In this document: positions 16,317-25,265 of the stretch, piece by piece | Position numbering within the stretch: position 1 is the stretch's first letter | How the letters are laid out: every line of letters starts with the position of its first letter | NCBI GenBank assembly: GCA_934565415.1 | Contig: CAKTHQ010000004.1 | Span: 1-64,000 of the forward strand | Origin: an uncultured Oscillospiraceae bacterium | Lineage (GTDB): Bacteria; Bacillota; Clostridia; Oscillospirales; Oscillospiraceae | Direction: 5' to 3' | DNA length: 64,000 bases | The notes under the pieces: model-generated | Databases searched by the model: none | The model's input: only the letters and a program-made list of their open reading frames with translations | Told to the model about the DNA's origin: nothing | Program-made: the position numbers and the translations under genes

Positions 16317-19300
16317 AGCAGCTCCAGCAGATTCGGTCCGGCGCTTTCATGCAGCCCTGCCGGGGAGCTATCCACAATGTGGACATCGGAGTAATTCTTT
16401 TTCCAGTTGGAAAGGGCAGAGCTTGTACGCTTTATATATGCGTTTTTACTTGCGCCAACCGCAAGCATATCTACCCCGCCACTGCTATTGCGCTGAAATA
16501 ACATTACAAAATTTGATAGCAGTAAAATTTGATCCTTCAATGTCAATTTTGAGAAAGCATCCTGCCCAACTGCCAGCTTATCATTGTCCTTTACCGGGAA
16601 GTTGTTAAACACACCTGTCTCTAGTTTCTTTAACAAGAGATCGTAGAGTTCCATATTTTTTTGCGCTGATATCTCATCATACTTCTCATCCGGAAGTATT
16701 GCGGGGTTCTTTCGGCTCTTTTCCAGAAAAGAATCCAGATGCTTGATGTAGTCCTCCATATCACTTCCCACTATCAATGCCGTCATAGGAGACCATCGCA
16801 CGCGCTTACCCTCACTGTCCTTACTTGATAGCGCCATTCGCAATCCGTCGAAAGAGAAAACCGTATTGATTTTCAGCTTTCGCCCACTAAGTAAAAGTTC
16901 CACATCGGATACCGTCTGTCCATTATTTATTTGGGAAATCACCCCGCGGATGTATGCTTTTCCCGATTCATTACTTTCCTCAAATTCTCTTATATCTATC
17001 AAATTAACAGGTACAAGCATTGCTTCCACTTTCTTCTTTATACAGTATCTTGCTAAAACGTAATAACTAACCGTTGCATTGTTATACCCGCCATATTTAT
17101 TGGTCGGAAGCTCTTTTCCGCAAAGTTCTTTCTTCAACGGAATAAGTCCTTCAGCAGCCATCTGTGGTTTTTGAAGGAACAGTCCCGCATGATTTTTTGC
17201 ATTGGAAATACTCTTTCGCTCAAACGTATACCGGACTAGGTGTACCGCGTTTTTCCTGTAAACCGTTTTTACCTTTTCCAAGTCCTCCTTTCCTCTCCAA
17301 ATGACTGTATCCCCATGCTTCAAGCGACGCTCCATGATCTCTTTTACCTGCACATTGTAATCCTCTGTCAGACGGAACCAGCGTTTGTTGAAGCGTTCAT
17401 GGTATACATTTCCAACAACAATGTTTAAATAAGCATCCTTGGCATGGTGCAGATCGTTGACGGAACGACATTTGTAAATTTTATTTTCCTGCCGGAACTC
17501 AGATACAAGTCCCGCTTTTACATATACGATTTCCGCCTCGGGGTAGACCTCCTTCAAAAGCTCTGCCACAACTTTGGTAGATTGTCGGGTCTCCACCAGC
17601 TGTCGGTTGATAAAGCCCTGTTTTTCTTCGTTGGTAAAATCTTCCGATCTGGTAAGCCGGCGAAACTTTTCGTCGGTCATCAAACCATTTTTCTTTAGTT
17701 CCTCCCAAAACCCTCTCTGCCTATCCCGAATCTCTTTGGCGACGAGGTTAGTTTTTTTATCTCCATTGACTGTAGACTCTACCAAAACCAGATTGTTCAG
17801 GACACTGTCATCCTTCACATACTTTTTAGGATAGATATGATCCTTGTTGTAGAAATCCCCGCCAAGTTTGGCCAAATCGATGGGATGCCCGGTATAGGCG
17901 CATTTGCCCATTTGCAGATAGTACAGGAACAGCACATCGCTTTGCAGCCGATTGTCGGCCATCTCCCCCATGTCCTCCAGCTGCTTTTGCAGCTGCCGTG
18001 CTTCCTCGGTTTTGATGGACTGGTAAAGGTCCAGAAGCTGCTTCTTCCGGCTGCTGGTGCGCTTTCCCCGCTGGTCCGGCGTTCCGCCCCGGGCCATTTC
18101 GATAAAGATCTTTTGGGGCGTTCCGGCCACATCGGTCACATCCCGGACAATATCCAATGTCCTATGGATGCTTCTGCGGGCGCTTCCGGGTAAGCGGTAG
18201 CCCTTCAAGCGTTCGGACAGGGACTTTTGGTTCTCCGGCTTTGCATAAAAGCTGCGGTTTTTCTCCTCAATGGTCTGGGCAAAGGTATACCGGTCAGACA
18301 GCAGCTGCATCAGGTTTTCGTTGGTATCCCACAGCCATTCCAGAATGGATTTTTGCTCGCCGCCCTCCGATGGGCCGCCCTGCAGTCCTGTTAAAAACGC
18401 TCTGGACAACCGGCCAAAACCCTTTAGATTCTGCCGGGAAATATAAGTTCTGTCCTCTTTGGAGAGTTTCGGATATTCCAGCGCCAGCCAGCGGACCACC
18501 CGCCCCCGGTCCTCACTGTAGGCGCAGTGGTGGATAATATCTTCCACCTGACTCTCGGTAAGCATTTTGTCTTCCAAAAGCTTTCGGAAAACATGGTACC
18601 CATGGAGGCTGGAATGCACCGCAGTATCCAGTCCGCTGAGCACGGCATCTTTCTCAATCAGGCCATGGTCTATCAAATAAGTTTTGATCTTCGCCGGAGT
18701 AACTCGCCGGTCCTCCATGAAAACGCCTGTAAAAATCCGCTGTTTGACCTCCGCCGGGATGGGCCGCCCGTCGATTTTCAGATTGTTCAGCTCGTTCAAA
18801 ACCGTAAAGCGGCCGTATAACAGGGATTTTTCCGGCAGCACCTCTTCCCCGGGCAGATAGGTGCAGGTATTGGTCATCCGCTTGATAAACGCATTTTCGC
18901 TGGCATCCAGATCCACTATCTCCGCCAGGTTCCAGGGAAGAATTTTCTCCCCCTTCTTCTCCGGTTTCCGCACAAGCCAGGCATTGGGACTGTTTTTATT
19001 CAGCGGACCCACAAAGTAAGGTACCCGGAAGGAGAAAATGGCCTGGATTTTTTCCGATACCGTCCTTCCGTTCTCGTCCGTTTGGGTCAGCAGCGGAAGA
19101 TACTTTTCCGCCATTGTAAGAATGCGGTCCAGTTCCATCCGGTACAGCTGCTGGGGGATGATTCGGTTATCCGTGTCCTTTTGCTTTGGGAGGAAGGTAC
19201 CCAGGTCCAGCCTGGTCAGCATATCCGCATACCCGGCCCGGTCCTCCTCGGAAACAGGGGTATCTTTTACGATTTTCTTCAGGTAATCACCGAATTTCCC

Positions 19301-20455
19301 CTTGTCTGCCCATTTGAATTTCGCCGGCCGGCCCGCTTTTTGAGCGGAGCGGATATGCTTGGAGTAGGCAGCATAATTTCCGTCCACCACTTTTCGGAAC
19401 ACCTCGGAATATTTTTCCGGATGGTAGGTCCGGATAAACTTTTTCAGATACGCCAGGTCCCGCTTGTGCTGATCGTAAACTTTAATTTTTGCCAGGGAAA
19501 CACAGGGCATCTCTGTATCCTTCGGAAATGTCATGGTTGCCAGCAGTCTTGCGCAGTCAGACATTTTCCGCAAATAGTCCAAAATCTCCGCCTGCTCTTC
19601 TGAAAGTCCCTCCAGCGCCTGGGCAAAGGTTTCGTCGTCCCCACAAAGGTTCAGGGATATTTCCAGCTCCGGCTCCCCAAACAATGCCGCCAGCTTTACG
19701 GAACCGCCGGACAGCAAGCCCACCATCTGCTCCACGGAGTAGGGCTCTTCCTCCTGTTTGGGGAAACGTTTTCCTTCAAACAGCTCTGCCTTAAAAGCAT
19801 CCTTTTTTCCTTTTACCCCGGTTTTCCTCTGCATGATCTGCAATACCTGCTCCGGCTGTACCGACTCCGGCCAAGGGAGCGGATACTCTATTCCATTCAG
19901 GTATGCAATGAATTCATTGTATATCTTGGAAAAATCCAGCAGCTTATCCACCTGTCCGGCATCCATATCAAACAGGAAATGCCCCCGGTGTGCAATCAGC
20001 CAGCTGCACGCCATATACACAAGCCGTACATCCTGCGGGGCCGTACCCTTCATCAGCTCCAGAATCAGATGATGGATCGTTGGATAGCGTCTGCGGTATT
20101 CCTCATCTGTCACATTCCCGCCGCAAAACAGCTGCACACCCTGGCTCTTGTCCTCCGGAAACAAAAAGCTTTCTTTGCGCCGGATGAAGAAATGAGGATC
20201 AATTTTACATATCTCCTCTACGAAAAACGATTGCAGCAGAATTTCCCGCTGTTTTCTGCGATCCAATCTCCGGCGGGCTGCCCGGTATCCTCTGCGTTCG
20301 GCGGCGTTTTGCCCCTCTTCAAAGGTCATTACACCCCACATCGGCTCGCCGCGATATTTCAGCAGGGAATATTCCGTATTCGTAACCGCGTACCCAACGG
20401 AATCCGTGCCGATGTCAAGCCCCAGATAGTAGCCCTGATTTTTTTCAAAAGCCAT
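16313..20455 (-). CDS. cas9: Cas9 RNA-guided DNA endonuclease, type II-A
   Basis: A 1380-residue protein with all nuclease motifs present: RuvC-I GLDIGTDSVGYAV (D14), the arginine-rich bridge helix AAERRGYRAARRRLDRRKQR (about 51-70), RuvC-II FIEMARG (about 783), HNH KDHIYPKKYV (about 870) and RuvC-III HHAKDAYLN (about 1003). The length and the 36-bp GTTTGAGAG-type repeat fit subtype II-A. The start ATG at 20455 follows AGGAGG. Interference should be functional: array, tracrRNA and nuclease all look intact, although the adaptation genes are damaged. A tracrRNA gene begins just upstream on the opposite strand, with its -35 box only 2 bp from this start codon. Confidence 0.97.
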   Translation of the reverse strand: MAFEKNQGYYLGLDIGTDSVGYAVTNTEYSLLKYRGEPMWGVMTFEEGQNAAERRGYRAARRRLDRRKQREILLQSFFVEEICKIDPHFFIRRKESFLFPEDKSQGVQLFCGGNVTDEEYRRRYPTIHHLILELMKGTAPQDVRLVYMACSWLIAHRGHFLFDMDAGQVDKLLDFSKIYNEFIAYLNGIEYPLPWPESVQPEQVLQIMQRKTGVKGKKDAFKAELFEGKRFPKQEEEPYSVEQMVGLLSGGSVKLAALFGEPELEISLNLCGDDETFAQALEGLSEEQAEILDYLRKMSDCARLLATMTFPKDTEMPCVSLAKIKVYDQHKRDLAYLKKFIRTYHPEKYSEVFRKVVDGNYAAYSKHIRSAQKAGRPAKFKWADKGKFGDYLKKIVKDTPVSEEDRAGYADMLTRLDLGTFLPKQKDTDNRIIPQQLYRMELDRILTMAEKYLPLLTQTDENGRTVSEKIQAIFSFRVPYFVGPLNKNSPNAWLVRKPEKKGEKILPWNLAEIVDLDASENAFIKRMTNTCTYLPGEEVLPEKSLLYGRFTVLNELNNLKIDGRPIPAEVKQRIFTGVFMEDRRVTPAKIKTYLIDHGLIEKDAVLSGLDTAVHSSLHGYHVFRKLLEDKMLTESQVEDIIHHCAYSEDRGRVVRWLALEYPKLSKEDRTYISRQNLKGFGRLSRAFLTGLQGGPSEGGEQKSILEWLWDTNENLMQLLSDRYTFAQTIEEKNRSFYAKPENQKSLSERLKGYRLPGSARRSIHRTLDIVRDVTDVAGTPQKIFIEMARGGTPDQRGKRTSSRKKQLLDLYQSIKTEEARQLQKQLEDMGEMADNRLQSDVLFLYYLQMGKCAYTGHPIDLAKLGGDFYNKDHIYPKKYVKDDSVLNNLVLVESTVNGDKKTNLVAKEIRDRQRGFWEELKKNGLMTDEKFRRLTRSEDFTNEEKQGFINRQLVETRQSTKVVAELLKEVYPEAEIVYVKAGLVSEFRQENKIYKCRSVNDLHHAKDAYLNIVVGNVYHERFNKRWFRLTEDYNVQVKEIMERRLKHGDTVIWRGKEDLEKVKTVYRKNAVHLVRYTFERKSISNAKNHAGLFLQKPQMAAEGLIPLKKELCGKELPTNKYGGYNNATVSYYVLARYCIKKKVEAMLVPVNLIDIREFEESNESGKAYIRGVISQINNGQTVSDVELLLSGRKLKINTVFSFDGLRMALSSKDSEGKRVRWSPMTALIVGSDMEDYIKHLDSFLEKSRKNPAILPDEKYDEISAQKNMELYDLLLKKLETGVFNNFPVKDNDKLAVGQDAFSKLTLKDQILLLSNFVMLFQRNSSGGVDMLAVGASKNAYIKRTSSALSNWKKNYSDVHIVDSSPAGLHESAGPNLLELL

Positions 20456-20456
20456 C

Positions 20457-20485
20457 TTGACAACCTCCTGTTTTCTTTATATACT
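20457..20485 (+). promoter_or_regulatory. tracrRNA promoter
   Basis: TTGACA (20457-20462), exactly 17 bp, then TATACT (20480-20485): a near-consensus vegetative promoter pointing rightwards. The -35 box lies 2 bp upstream of the cas9 start codon and the spacer contains the cas9 ribosome site. Confidence 0.85.
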
Positions 20486-20491
20486 TAGAGG

Positions 20492-20604
20492 CAGAGAACC
20501 TCTACGAATTACACAACGCGTTCAAATAAATGTTCTCACCTCCCGTCGGCTTGCCCGGCAGCACAGTGTGTGCTCTTCAAAGATCCCCTATGGGGGTCTT
20601 TTTT
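20492..20604 (+). ncRNA. tracrRNA of the type II-A system
   Basis: The anti-repeat at 20497-20527 reads ACCTCTACGAATTACACAAC, the same as the CRISPR repeat on this strand except for one missing A. The plus-strand RNA therefore pairs with the minus-strand crRNA, with a bulge at GCG and a second short helix at TTCAAAT. Downstream are a GTCGG..CCGGC hairpin, AGCACA/TGTGCT (near 20560-20574) and the terminator GATCCCC/GGGGGTC followed by six T (20582-20604). The predicted start is about 7 bp after the -10, giving about 113 nt. Confidence 0.9.
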
Positions 20605-20695
20605 GTTGCCCCGTCTCTTTTCCATGATAATAGCACTTCATCTGTCCATTAATTCGGACTTATACGGCTCCATATAAAAAATTCCGCACGTTTCA

Positions 20696-20724
20696 TATAT
20701 AATTTTATTTTATCATAGCTGCAA
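20696..20724 (-). promoter_or_regulatory. Candidate cas9 promoter
   Basis: On the minus strand TTGCAG (20724-20719), a 17-bp spacer and TATATA (20701-20696). A start near 20690 would give cas9 a leader of about 235 nt that runs antisense to the whole tracrRNA. Confidence 0.45.
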
Positions 20725-20857
20725 CGATATGTCTATTACAGTCCGCATAATATCCTTATCTTCTTTCCCTTCCCCCACCATACATAATTCCCCTTTTCCT
20801 GCAAATACTGCTACCGTGAACAAATCGCGCTTCCGCGCTTCAAAAGGAGAAGAGAGT

Positions 20858-21031
20858 ATGAAAGCTACAGGCATTGTACGCCGGGTAGACGACCTGGGCA
20901 GAATCGTCATTCCCAAGGAAATCCGAAGAACCCTGAGAATCCGGGAGGGCGACCCGTTGCAGACATCATTGACACAGTGGGAGAAATACTGCTTTTCTAT
21001 GTTGGATTTGGCTAAACGGCGGGGGTGGTAG
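20858..21031 (+). pseudogene. spoVT: spoVT 5' fragment, interrupted by the 18.5-kb element
   Basis: The first 34 codons are a clear SpoVT/AbrB N-terminus: MKATGIVRRVDDLGRIVIPK followed by EIRRTLRIREGDPL. After TTG (L34, 20957-20959) the match stops and 23 unrelated codons lead to TAG at 21029. The start ATG follows AAAAGGAG. SpoVT is a forespore transcription factor of about 178 residues. The missing remainder is found 18.45 kb away at 39414-39854, in the same frame at the end of the recombinase gene. As it stands only a partial swapped-hairpin DNA-binding domain is encoded. Joining the two parts at the shared core gives 180 codons. Confidence 0.95.
20935..20975 (+). other. Left attachment site (attL)
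   Basis: spoVT sequence up to the 12-bp core GGCGACCCGTTG (20948-20959), then element DNA with CATTGACAC (20967-20975), half of the attP inverted repeat. Confidence 0.85.
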
Positions 21032-21096
21032 GGGTACATAACAACGAAAACGAAAGCGGCGATCGTCGGTATCCGAGAGAAATGAACCATGTAAAC

Positions 21097-21139
21097 GGAC
21101 GGCCCGAACCCATTGCATTGCAATTGATTCGGGCCGTCC
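21097..21139. terminator. Hairpin at the end of the hsd operon
   Basis: Perfect 12-bp stem GGACGGCCCGAA/TTCGGGCCGTCC with a 19-nt loop, between the hsdR stop (21231) and the left attachment site. No long U-run on the minus strand (GTTTAC). It also separates the element from the spoVT promoter. Confidence 0.6.
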
Positions 21140-21230
21140 TCTCTGTGTCAGCAAGGGCAACATATGTTGTCCTATTCTATACCAAATGCTTCGGGATGCC
21201 AGATGCCGAGTTTGTAATTTGTAAATACAT

Positions 21231-24200
21231 TTACGCCGCAGCGTTCGCATTGACCCTCTCAATCACCTGGCGAATCCCTGCCCATACGGACAGGTCTGTG
21301 AACACCTCCACGATGCTGCCGTAGTCGGTAAACGGTGCTTCCTGCAAAACGGACAGGTCTTTCATCATGCCGTTATGGACGATGTACTCCACAATTTGAT
21401 TCACAAAGTAAATCTGCCTGCTATCAAGGGTCGTATCATTCAGGTACTGCGCAAAGGCTTCTTTGGCAGCGTTCATGTCAAGCCCGACAATTTCCCGCAC
21501 GAACTCGCCCAGCGGTTTCTGGCCGTACGCAGTCTCATAATCCTGTTTCGTACCGACTTCGCTCCAGAGTGCTTTCTCCAATGCCTGTACATCCTCCGCA
21601 GTCAATGGAATATTCCCCTTCAGCTTGGCAATGACGGCATCATCCATGTGCTGACGTACATAGAACTCCGCCTTGGCCTTGTAGTTCTTCAGATCATCGT
21701 TTTCTAACTCCGATTCTTTCCAGTCTACAGACAGGATTTCGTCATCAAAATTCGTATCGTAGAGTACCTTACTGACCGGAATATACTTGATAAGGTCACG
21801 CAGATTTTCCCGGATATGCTCAAATTCGCAGATTCCGGCGGTCTCCACATAATCTGTGTGCAGGATTTTGTCAATCAGCTCAGCTTGCACCATGATCTCC
21901 GGGATATTCGCAACAGACGCGACGGCAGAAACCTTTTTGAACAGATCGCTCCGCGCCTTGCCGTACTTCTTTCCCGCCAGGTACGCAAGCTCGATGCCGT
22001 ATAGCAGCGCGTCGAACCGTAGCGCTTTTGCATCATCCTCTTCCGGTGTAATAAGCGGCGCAAGCTCCTGGCCCATAATCAAGGTATCCTCATAGGTCAG
22101 GGCGTTGTAGCTGTCCGGTTCGGCATATCGCTCTGCATATTTCAAATGCTGGCGGACAGCAAAGTTCTCTTTGTTCAGTTCCCGCACCTTGCGCACCATG
22201 TCCTCCACCAGTGTCTTGCGGAAGGCGATCAGCTCTGTCGTCTGATAGGCCAGATCCTGCAATTTGAAGGCAATTTGAGCTTTCAGATGGAAGATCGCGC
22301 CTTGCAGGGCAATCATATTGGCGGTAGGTCTGCCTTTATTCATGCGGAAGAACTCAAAGTTGCCGCAGAAGTCGAAAATATAGAACTTGTCCTTATCCTT
22401 GCCATCCATCAGCCCTGGACACAATCGGGTGCCGCGCCCGATCATCTGCCAGAATTTTGCCTTGCTCATGACCTTTTTGAAGAACACCAGATTCAGCACC
22501 TCCGGCACGTCAATGCCGGTGTCCAGCATATCCACGGAAATGGCGATTTGCGGCAGCTTCTTCGGGTCGGAAAATTCGTCAATGGCGCTTTGCGCATAGG
22601 TCATGTAATTGTCGATGACCTTGGCAAAGCCGGGAAGGTGTGGGTATTCCTGATTGAAAACCCCGAGGATTTTTTCCGCATGGGTGTGGTTTTTCGCAAA
22701 AATGATGGTCTTGCCCAGCTTGCTGCCGTAGTCGATGGTCAGGCCGTGGGTCATCAGCGTGTTCAGTACCTGTCGGATGGTGTCTTCATTGAAAATCCAT
22801 TCGTTCAGTGCCGAGGACGCAATGCGCTCCGGTAATTCTCCGTTTTCGTCCTCAAAGGTGTCCTCGTAGGTTTGCTTGTCCTCGTCGGAAAGCTCGTCGT
22901 AGACAATACCCTGCTCAATAAACTTCAGCTTCGTCTCTACCGACAGGAAATCCACCAGATACCCGTCCTTTACCGCCTGTGCCAGCTCATAGCCATAGGT
23001 GGGGACACCGTTTTCCAGCTCAAATATCTCATAGGTATTCTTGTCGATTTCGTCCTTGGGCGTAGCCGTCAATCCCACCAGCGGCGCGTCGAAATAGTTG
23101 AAAATATCCCGGTATTTGTTATACACCGAGCGGTGGGCCTCGTCGCAGATCACCAGGTCAAAGTGCCCGCAGGTAAAGAGCTTGCCTTCTTCATCCTGCA
23201 CGCTGTCAATGACATTGTACATGGTCTGATAGGTAGAAAAGACGCAGTGAGCGGTATAGTTGTCCTTCTCTTCGCAAAGATTGGTGACGGAGAGATTGGG
23301 CAGCAGATTTGCAAAATTGCGCTTTGCCTGAGTGACCAGACTGCTACGGTCGGCAAGAAACAGGATGTTTTTCACCCAGCCGTGCTGAAGCAGCACATCG
23401 CACAGGGCAATGACCGTCCTCGTCTTGCCGGAGCCGGTAGCCATGACCAGCAGCGCCTTGCGGCGGTTCCGGGCAAAGGCATCGCAGACGGCCTTGATCG
23501 CGCCCTCCTGATAGTAGCGCCCGGCGATCTTGCGGTTCACCATGATGTTTTTGAGGCTCGTCCGCATGGTTTGAAGATTGAAGAGTTTCTCCAAATCCCG
23601 TTTGGAATAAATCGCGGAACACTTGCGCTCAGGGTACAGATTATCCGTAATGTGAGTTTCAAAGCCGTTGGTCAGGAAGATAACCGGGCGGCGGTGATAC
23701 TTTTTCTCCAGCAGGTCGGCGTAAAGCTTCGCCTGTTGGCGGCCCTTAGCCACATCCACACAGGTGCGCTTGGCTTCAATCACTGCCAACGGGCGGCCGT
23801 CGTCACTGTAGAGCACATAGTCCGCATAGCCCACCTCGGACTTGTTGGGCATACCGGGCAGCTCGACTTCATTCAGCCAGTCCTTGCCTTCCACCCAGCC
23901 CGCGTCCTCCAGCATGGTGTCGATATACAGCTTGCGGGTCTTGTATTCGGACAGGTCGAGGGGTTTCGGCACATAGGTCTGCTGCTGCTCGGCACGGCGG
24001 GCGGTGAGTTCCTCTTTCAGCGCAGCGTTCTCCGCCATCAGTGCGGCAAGATCAATGTCGCCTACTCCCTTAGCAGGGGAGTCCCCTTGCGGAGCGGTGG
24101 CAGCGGGCTGCTGCAGCAGACTGCGGTCAAAATGTCCCTCGGTGTAGTTTTCGCCATAGCAGTACGCCACAAAATCCAGAAAGACATAGAGATTTTCCAG

Positions 24201-24530
24201 ACACAGCACCGCCTGCTCCTCGGTGATTTTCCTGCCGGTGTGGGCGGCATTGTTGCCCATGCGGCGGATCAAATCCATCCGCCGCCAGATGTCCCCGCCC
24301 ACAATATCCCGGAAGTCCTCGGCGTTCATGAGGCTCACCAGAGAATCCTGATAAGGCATGACCAGTCCTTTGTCCACGGAGTACATCCACTTCACGGCAA
24401 ATTCCATCGCCCGGCGGCAGTTCAGTACGCAAGCCGCTGGGTCAATATGTAAAATCCGCTCGGCGGAGACGGCTACGGAGGCGAAAGATGTGAAGTCTTT
24501 TTCGGATAGAAGAAAGTCAAAGTTTGTCAT
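21231..24530 (-). CDS. hsdR: Type I restriction enzyme, R (translocase/nuclease) subunit
   Basis: A 1099-residue HsdR. The N-terminal 150 residues resemble the DUF4145 helical domain. A PD-(D/E)XK nuclease follows (YADYVLYSDDGRPLAVIEAK, about residues 255-275), then superfamily 2 helicase motifs: VMATGSGKTRT (I, about 370), CDEAHRS (II), GLTATP (III), and QMIGRGTRLCPG (VI, about 690). The C-terminus is EcoEI-type. The start ATG at 24530 follows GGAGAG; the extra 13 codons upstream are rejected. It is the last gene of the fic-hsdM-dinD-hsdS operon, separated from hsdS by three small genes. It cuts unmodified DNA after translocation with HsdM and HsdS. Confidence 0.95.
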   Translation of the reverse strand: MTNFDFLLSEKDFTSFASVAVSAERILHIDPAACVLNCRRAMEFAVKWMYSVDKGLVMPYQDSLVSLMNAEDFRDIVGGDIWRRMDLIRRMGNNAAHTGRKITEEQAVLCLENLYVFLDFVAYCYGENYTEGHFDRSLLQQPAATAPQGDSPAKGVGDIDLAALMAENAALKEELTARRAEQQQTYVPKPLDLSEYKTRKLYIDTMLEDAGWVEGKDWLNEVELPGMPNKSEVGYADYVLYSDDGRPLAVIEAKRTCVDVAKGRQQAKLYADLLEKKYHRRPVIFLTNGFETHITDNLYPERKCSAIYSKRDLEKLFNLQTMRTSLKNIMVNRKIAGRYYQEGAIKAVCDAFARNRRKALLVMATGSGKTRTVIALCDVLLQHGWVKNILFLADRSSLVTQAKRNFANLLPNLSVTNLCEEKDNYTAHCVFSTYQTMYNVIDSVQDEEGKLFTCGHFDLVICDEAHRSVYNKYRDIFNYFDAPLVGLTATPKDEIDKNTYEIFELENGVPTYGYELAQAVKDGYLVDFLSVETKLKFIEQGIVYDELSDEDKQTYEDTFEDENGELPERIASSALNEWIFNEDTIRQVLNTLMTHGLTIDYGSKLGKTIIFAKNHTHAEKILGVFNQEYPHLPGFAKVIDNYMTYAQSAIDEFSDPKKLPQIAISVDMLDTGIDVPEVLNLVFFKKVMSKAKFWQMIGRGTRLCPGLMDGKDKDKFYIFDFCGNFEFFRMNKGRPTANMIALQGAIFHLKAQIAFKLQDLAYQTTELIAFRKTLVEDMVRKVRELNKENFAVRQHLKYAERYAEPDSYNALTYEDTLIMGQELAPLITPEEDDAKALRFDALLYGIELAYLAGKKYGKARSDLFKKVSAVASVANIPEIMVQAELIDKILHTDYVETAGICEFEHIRENLRDLIKYIPVSKVLYDTNFDDEILSVDWKESELENDDLKNYKAKAEFYVRQHMDDAVIAKLKGNIPLTAEDVQALEKALWSEVGTKQDYETAYGQKPLGEFVREIVGLDMNAAKEAFAQYLNDTTLDSRQIYFVNQIVEYIVHNGMMKDLSVLQEAPFTDYGSIVEVFTDLSVWAGIRQVIERVNANAAA

Positions 24531-24772
24531 GATCGTCTCTCCCTGATAATCGTGTCTATTTGCTGGCATACCGCAGCTTGCGCTCGTGGGACGTCATATT
24601 CTGGCGCAGAGCCTTTGCTTTTTCGCATTTTATCTTTTGGTATTTGCATAAGACTATCTCCGAACTGTTTTGGGCCTTCTCGGTACTTGTACGCTTCATT
24701 TAACTGCGCCCGATGCTGTTTGCATATTTTCGCTCTCAGCTGCTGTTCTGACAATGATTTCTCGAATATCAC
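24527..24772 (-). CDS. Possible small protein between orf165 and hsdR
   Basis: An 81-codon frame opening with GTG, rich in Lys, Arg and Gln, overlapping the preceding gene by 77 bp and hsdR by 4 bp (ATGA-type junction). No family recognised. The short overlap with hsdR would suit translational coupling, but the weak start makes this uncertain. Confidence 0.35.
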   Translation of the reverse strand: MIFEKSLSEQQLRAKICKQHRAQLNEAYKYREGPKQFGDSLMQIPKDKMRKSKGSAPEYDVPRAQAAVCQQIDTIIRERRS

Positions 24773-25193
24773 ACAGTGTCTTCTTTATGTCCCTCTCTAT
24801 AAGACATGCGTTGTAGTCTTCCCGTTTCCCTCTAGCGTATTTGCTGCCATTATCTACAAAATCGTTCCAGTACACTCCCGGTTCCCCAAACCTGAACGGG
24901 AAGTGCATTGGGAACATACTTCCGCAAACTTCGCGATAGATGATTTCCAGTGATTGATCGTGCTTTATTTGATTGTTCAGATATGCGAATGCACGGAAAT
25001 AAAGGTCATCTTCCTTGGACAAAAGAGAATGATTTATCCTTGCATAGTAGTCAGCAATTTGGTGTACAGCACCCACTATATCACTATGAAGCTGGATTTC
25101 TAGTTCTGCAAATTTTGTGTTATCCGTAATCCTATCAATCGCTGTAATTGCGTCATCAATCCCTTTTAGCGCAATATCGTAAAATATGGTCAT
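24696..25193 (-). CDS. Hypothetical protein, 165 residues, in the type I R-M operon
   Basis: A soluble, mostly helical protein with an aromatic-rich middle (FPMHFPFRFGEPGVYWNDFVD). The start ATG at 25193 follows CAGGAGGATGAA, a good ribosome site. I do not recognise a family. It lies between the cyclase-like gene (72-bp gap) and hsdR, inside the restriction operon, which suggests an accessory or independent defence role. Nothing in the sequence shows a catalytic motif. Confidence 0.6.
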   Translation of the reverse strand: MTIFYDIALKGIDDAITAIDRITDNTKFAELEIQLHSDIVGAVHQIADYYARINHSLLSKEDDLYFRAFAYLNNQIKHDQSLEIIYREVCGSMFPMHFPFRFGEPGVYWNDFVDNGSKYARGKREDYNACLIERDIKKTLCDIREIIVRTAAESENMQTASGAVK

Positions 25194-25265
25194 TTCATCC
25201 TCCTGTACCGGAATGTTTCCTCTTGTGAACTACCCAAAATATTCTGACTGGACATTAGACTTCCT

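Noticed and set aside
20745..20786. A forespore sigma-factor promoter (CATACATA at 20779) in front of spoVT
   Set aside because: The -10-like CATA motif is present, but no matching -35 lies at the required distance, so I cannot support it.
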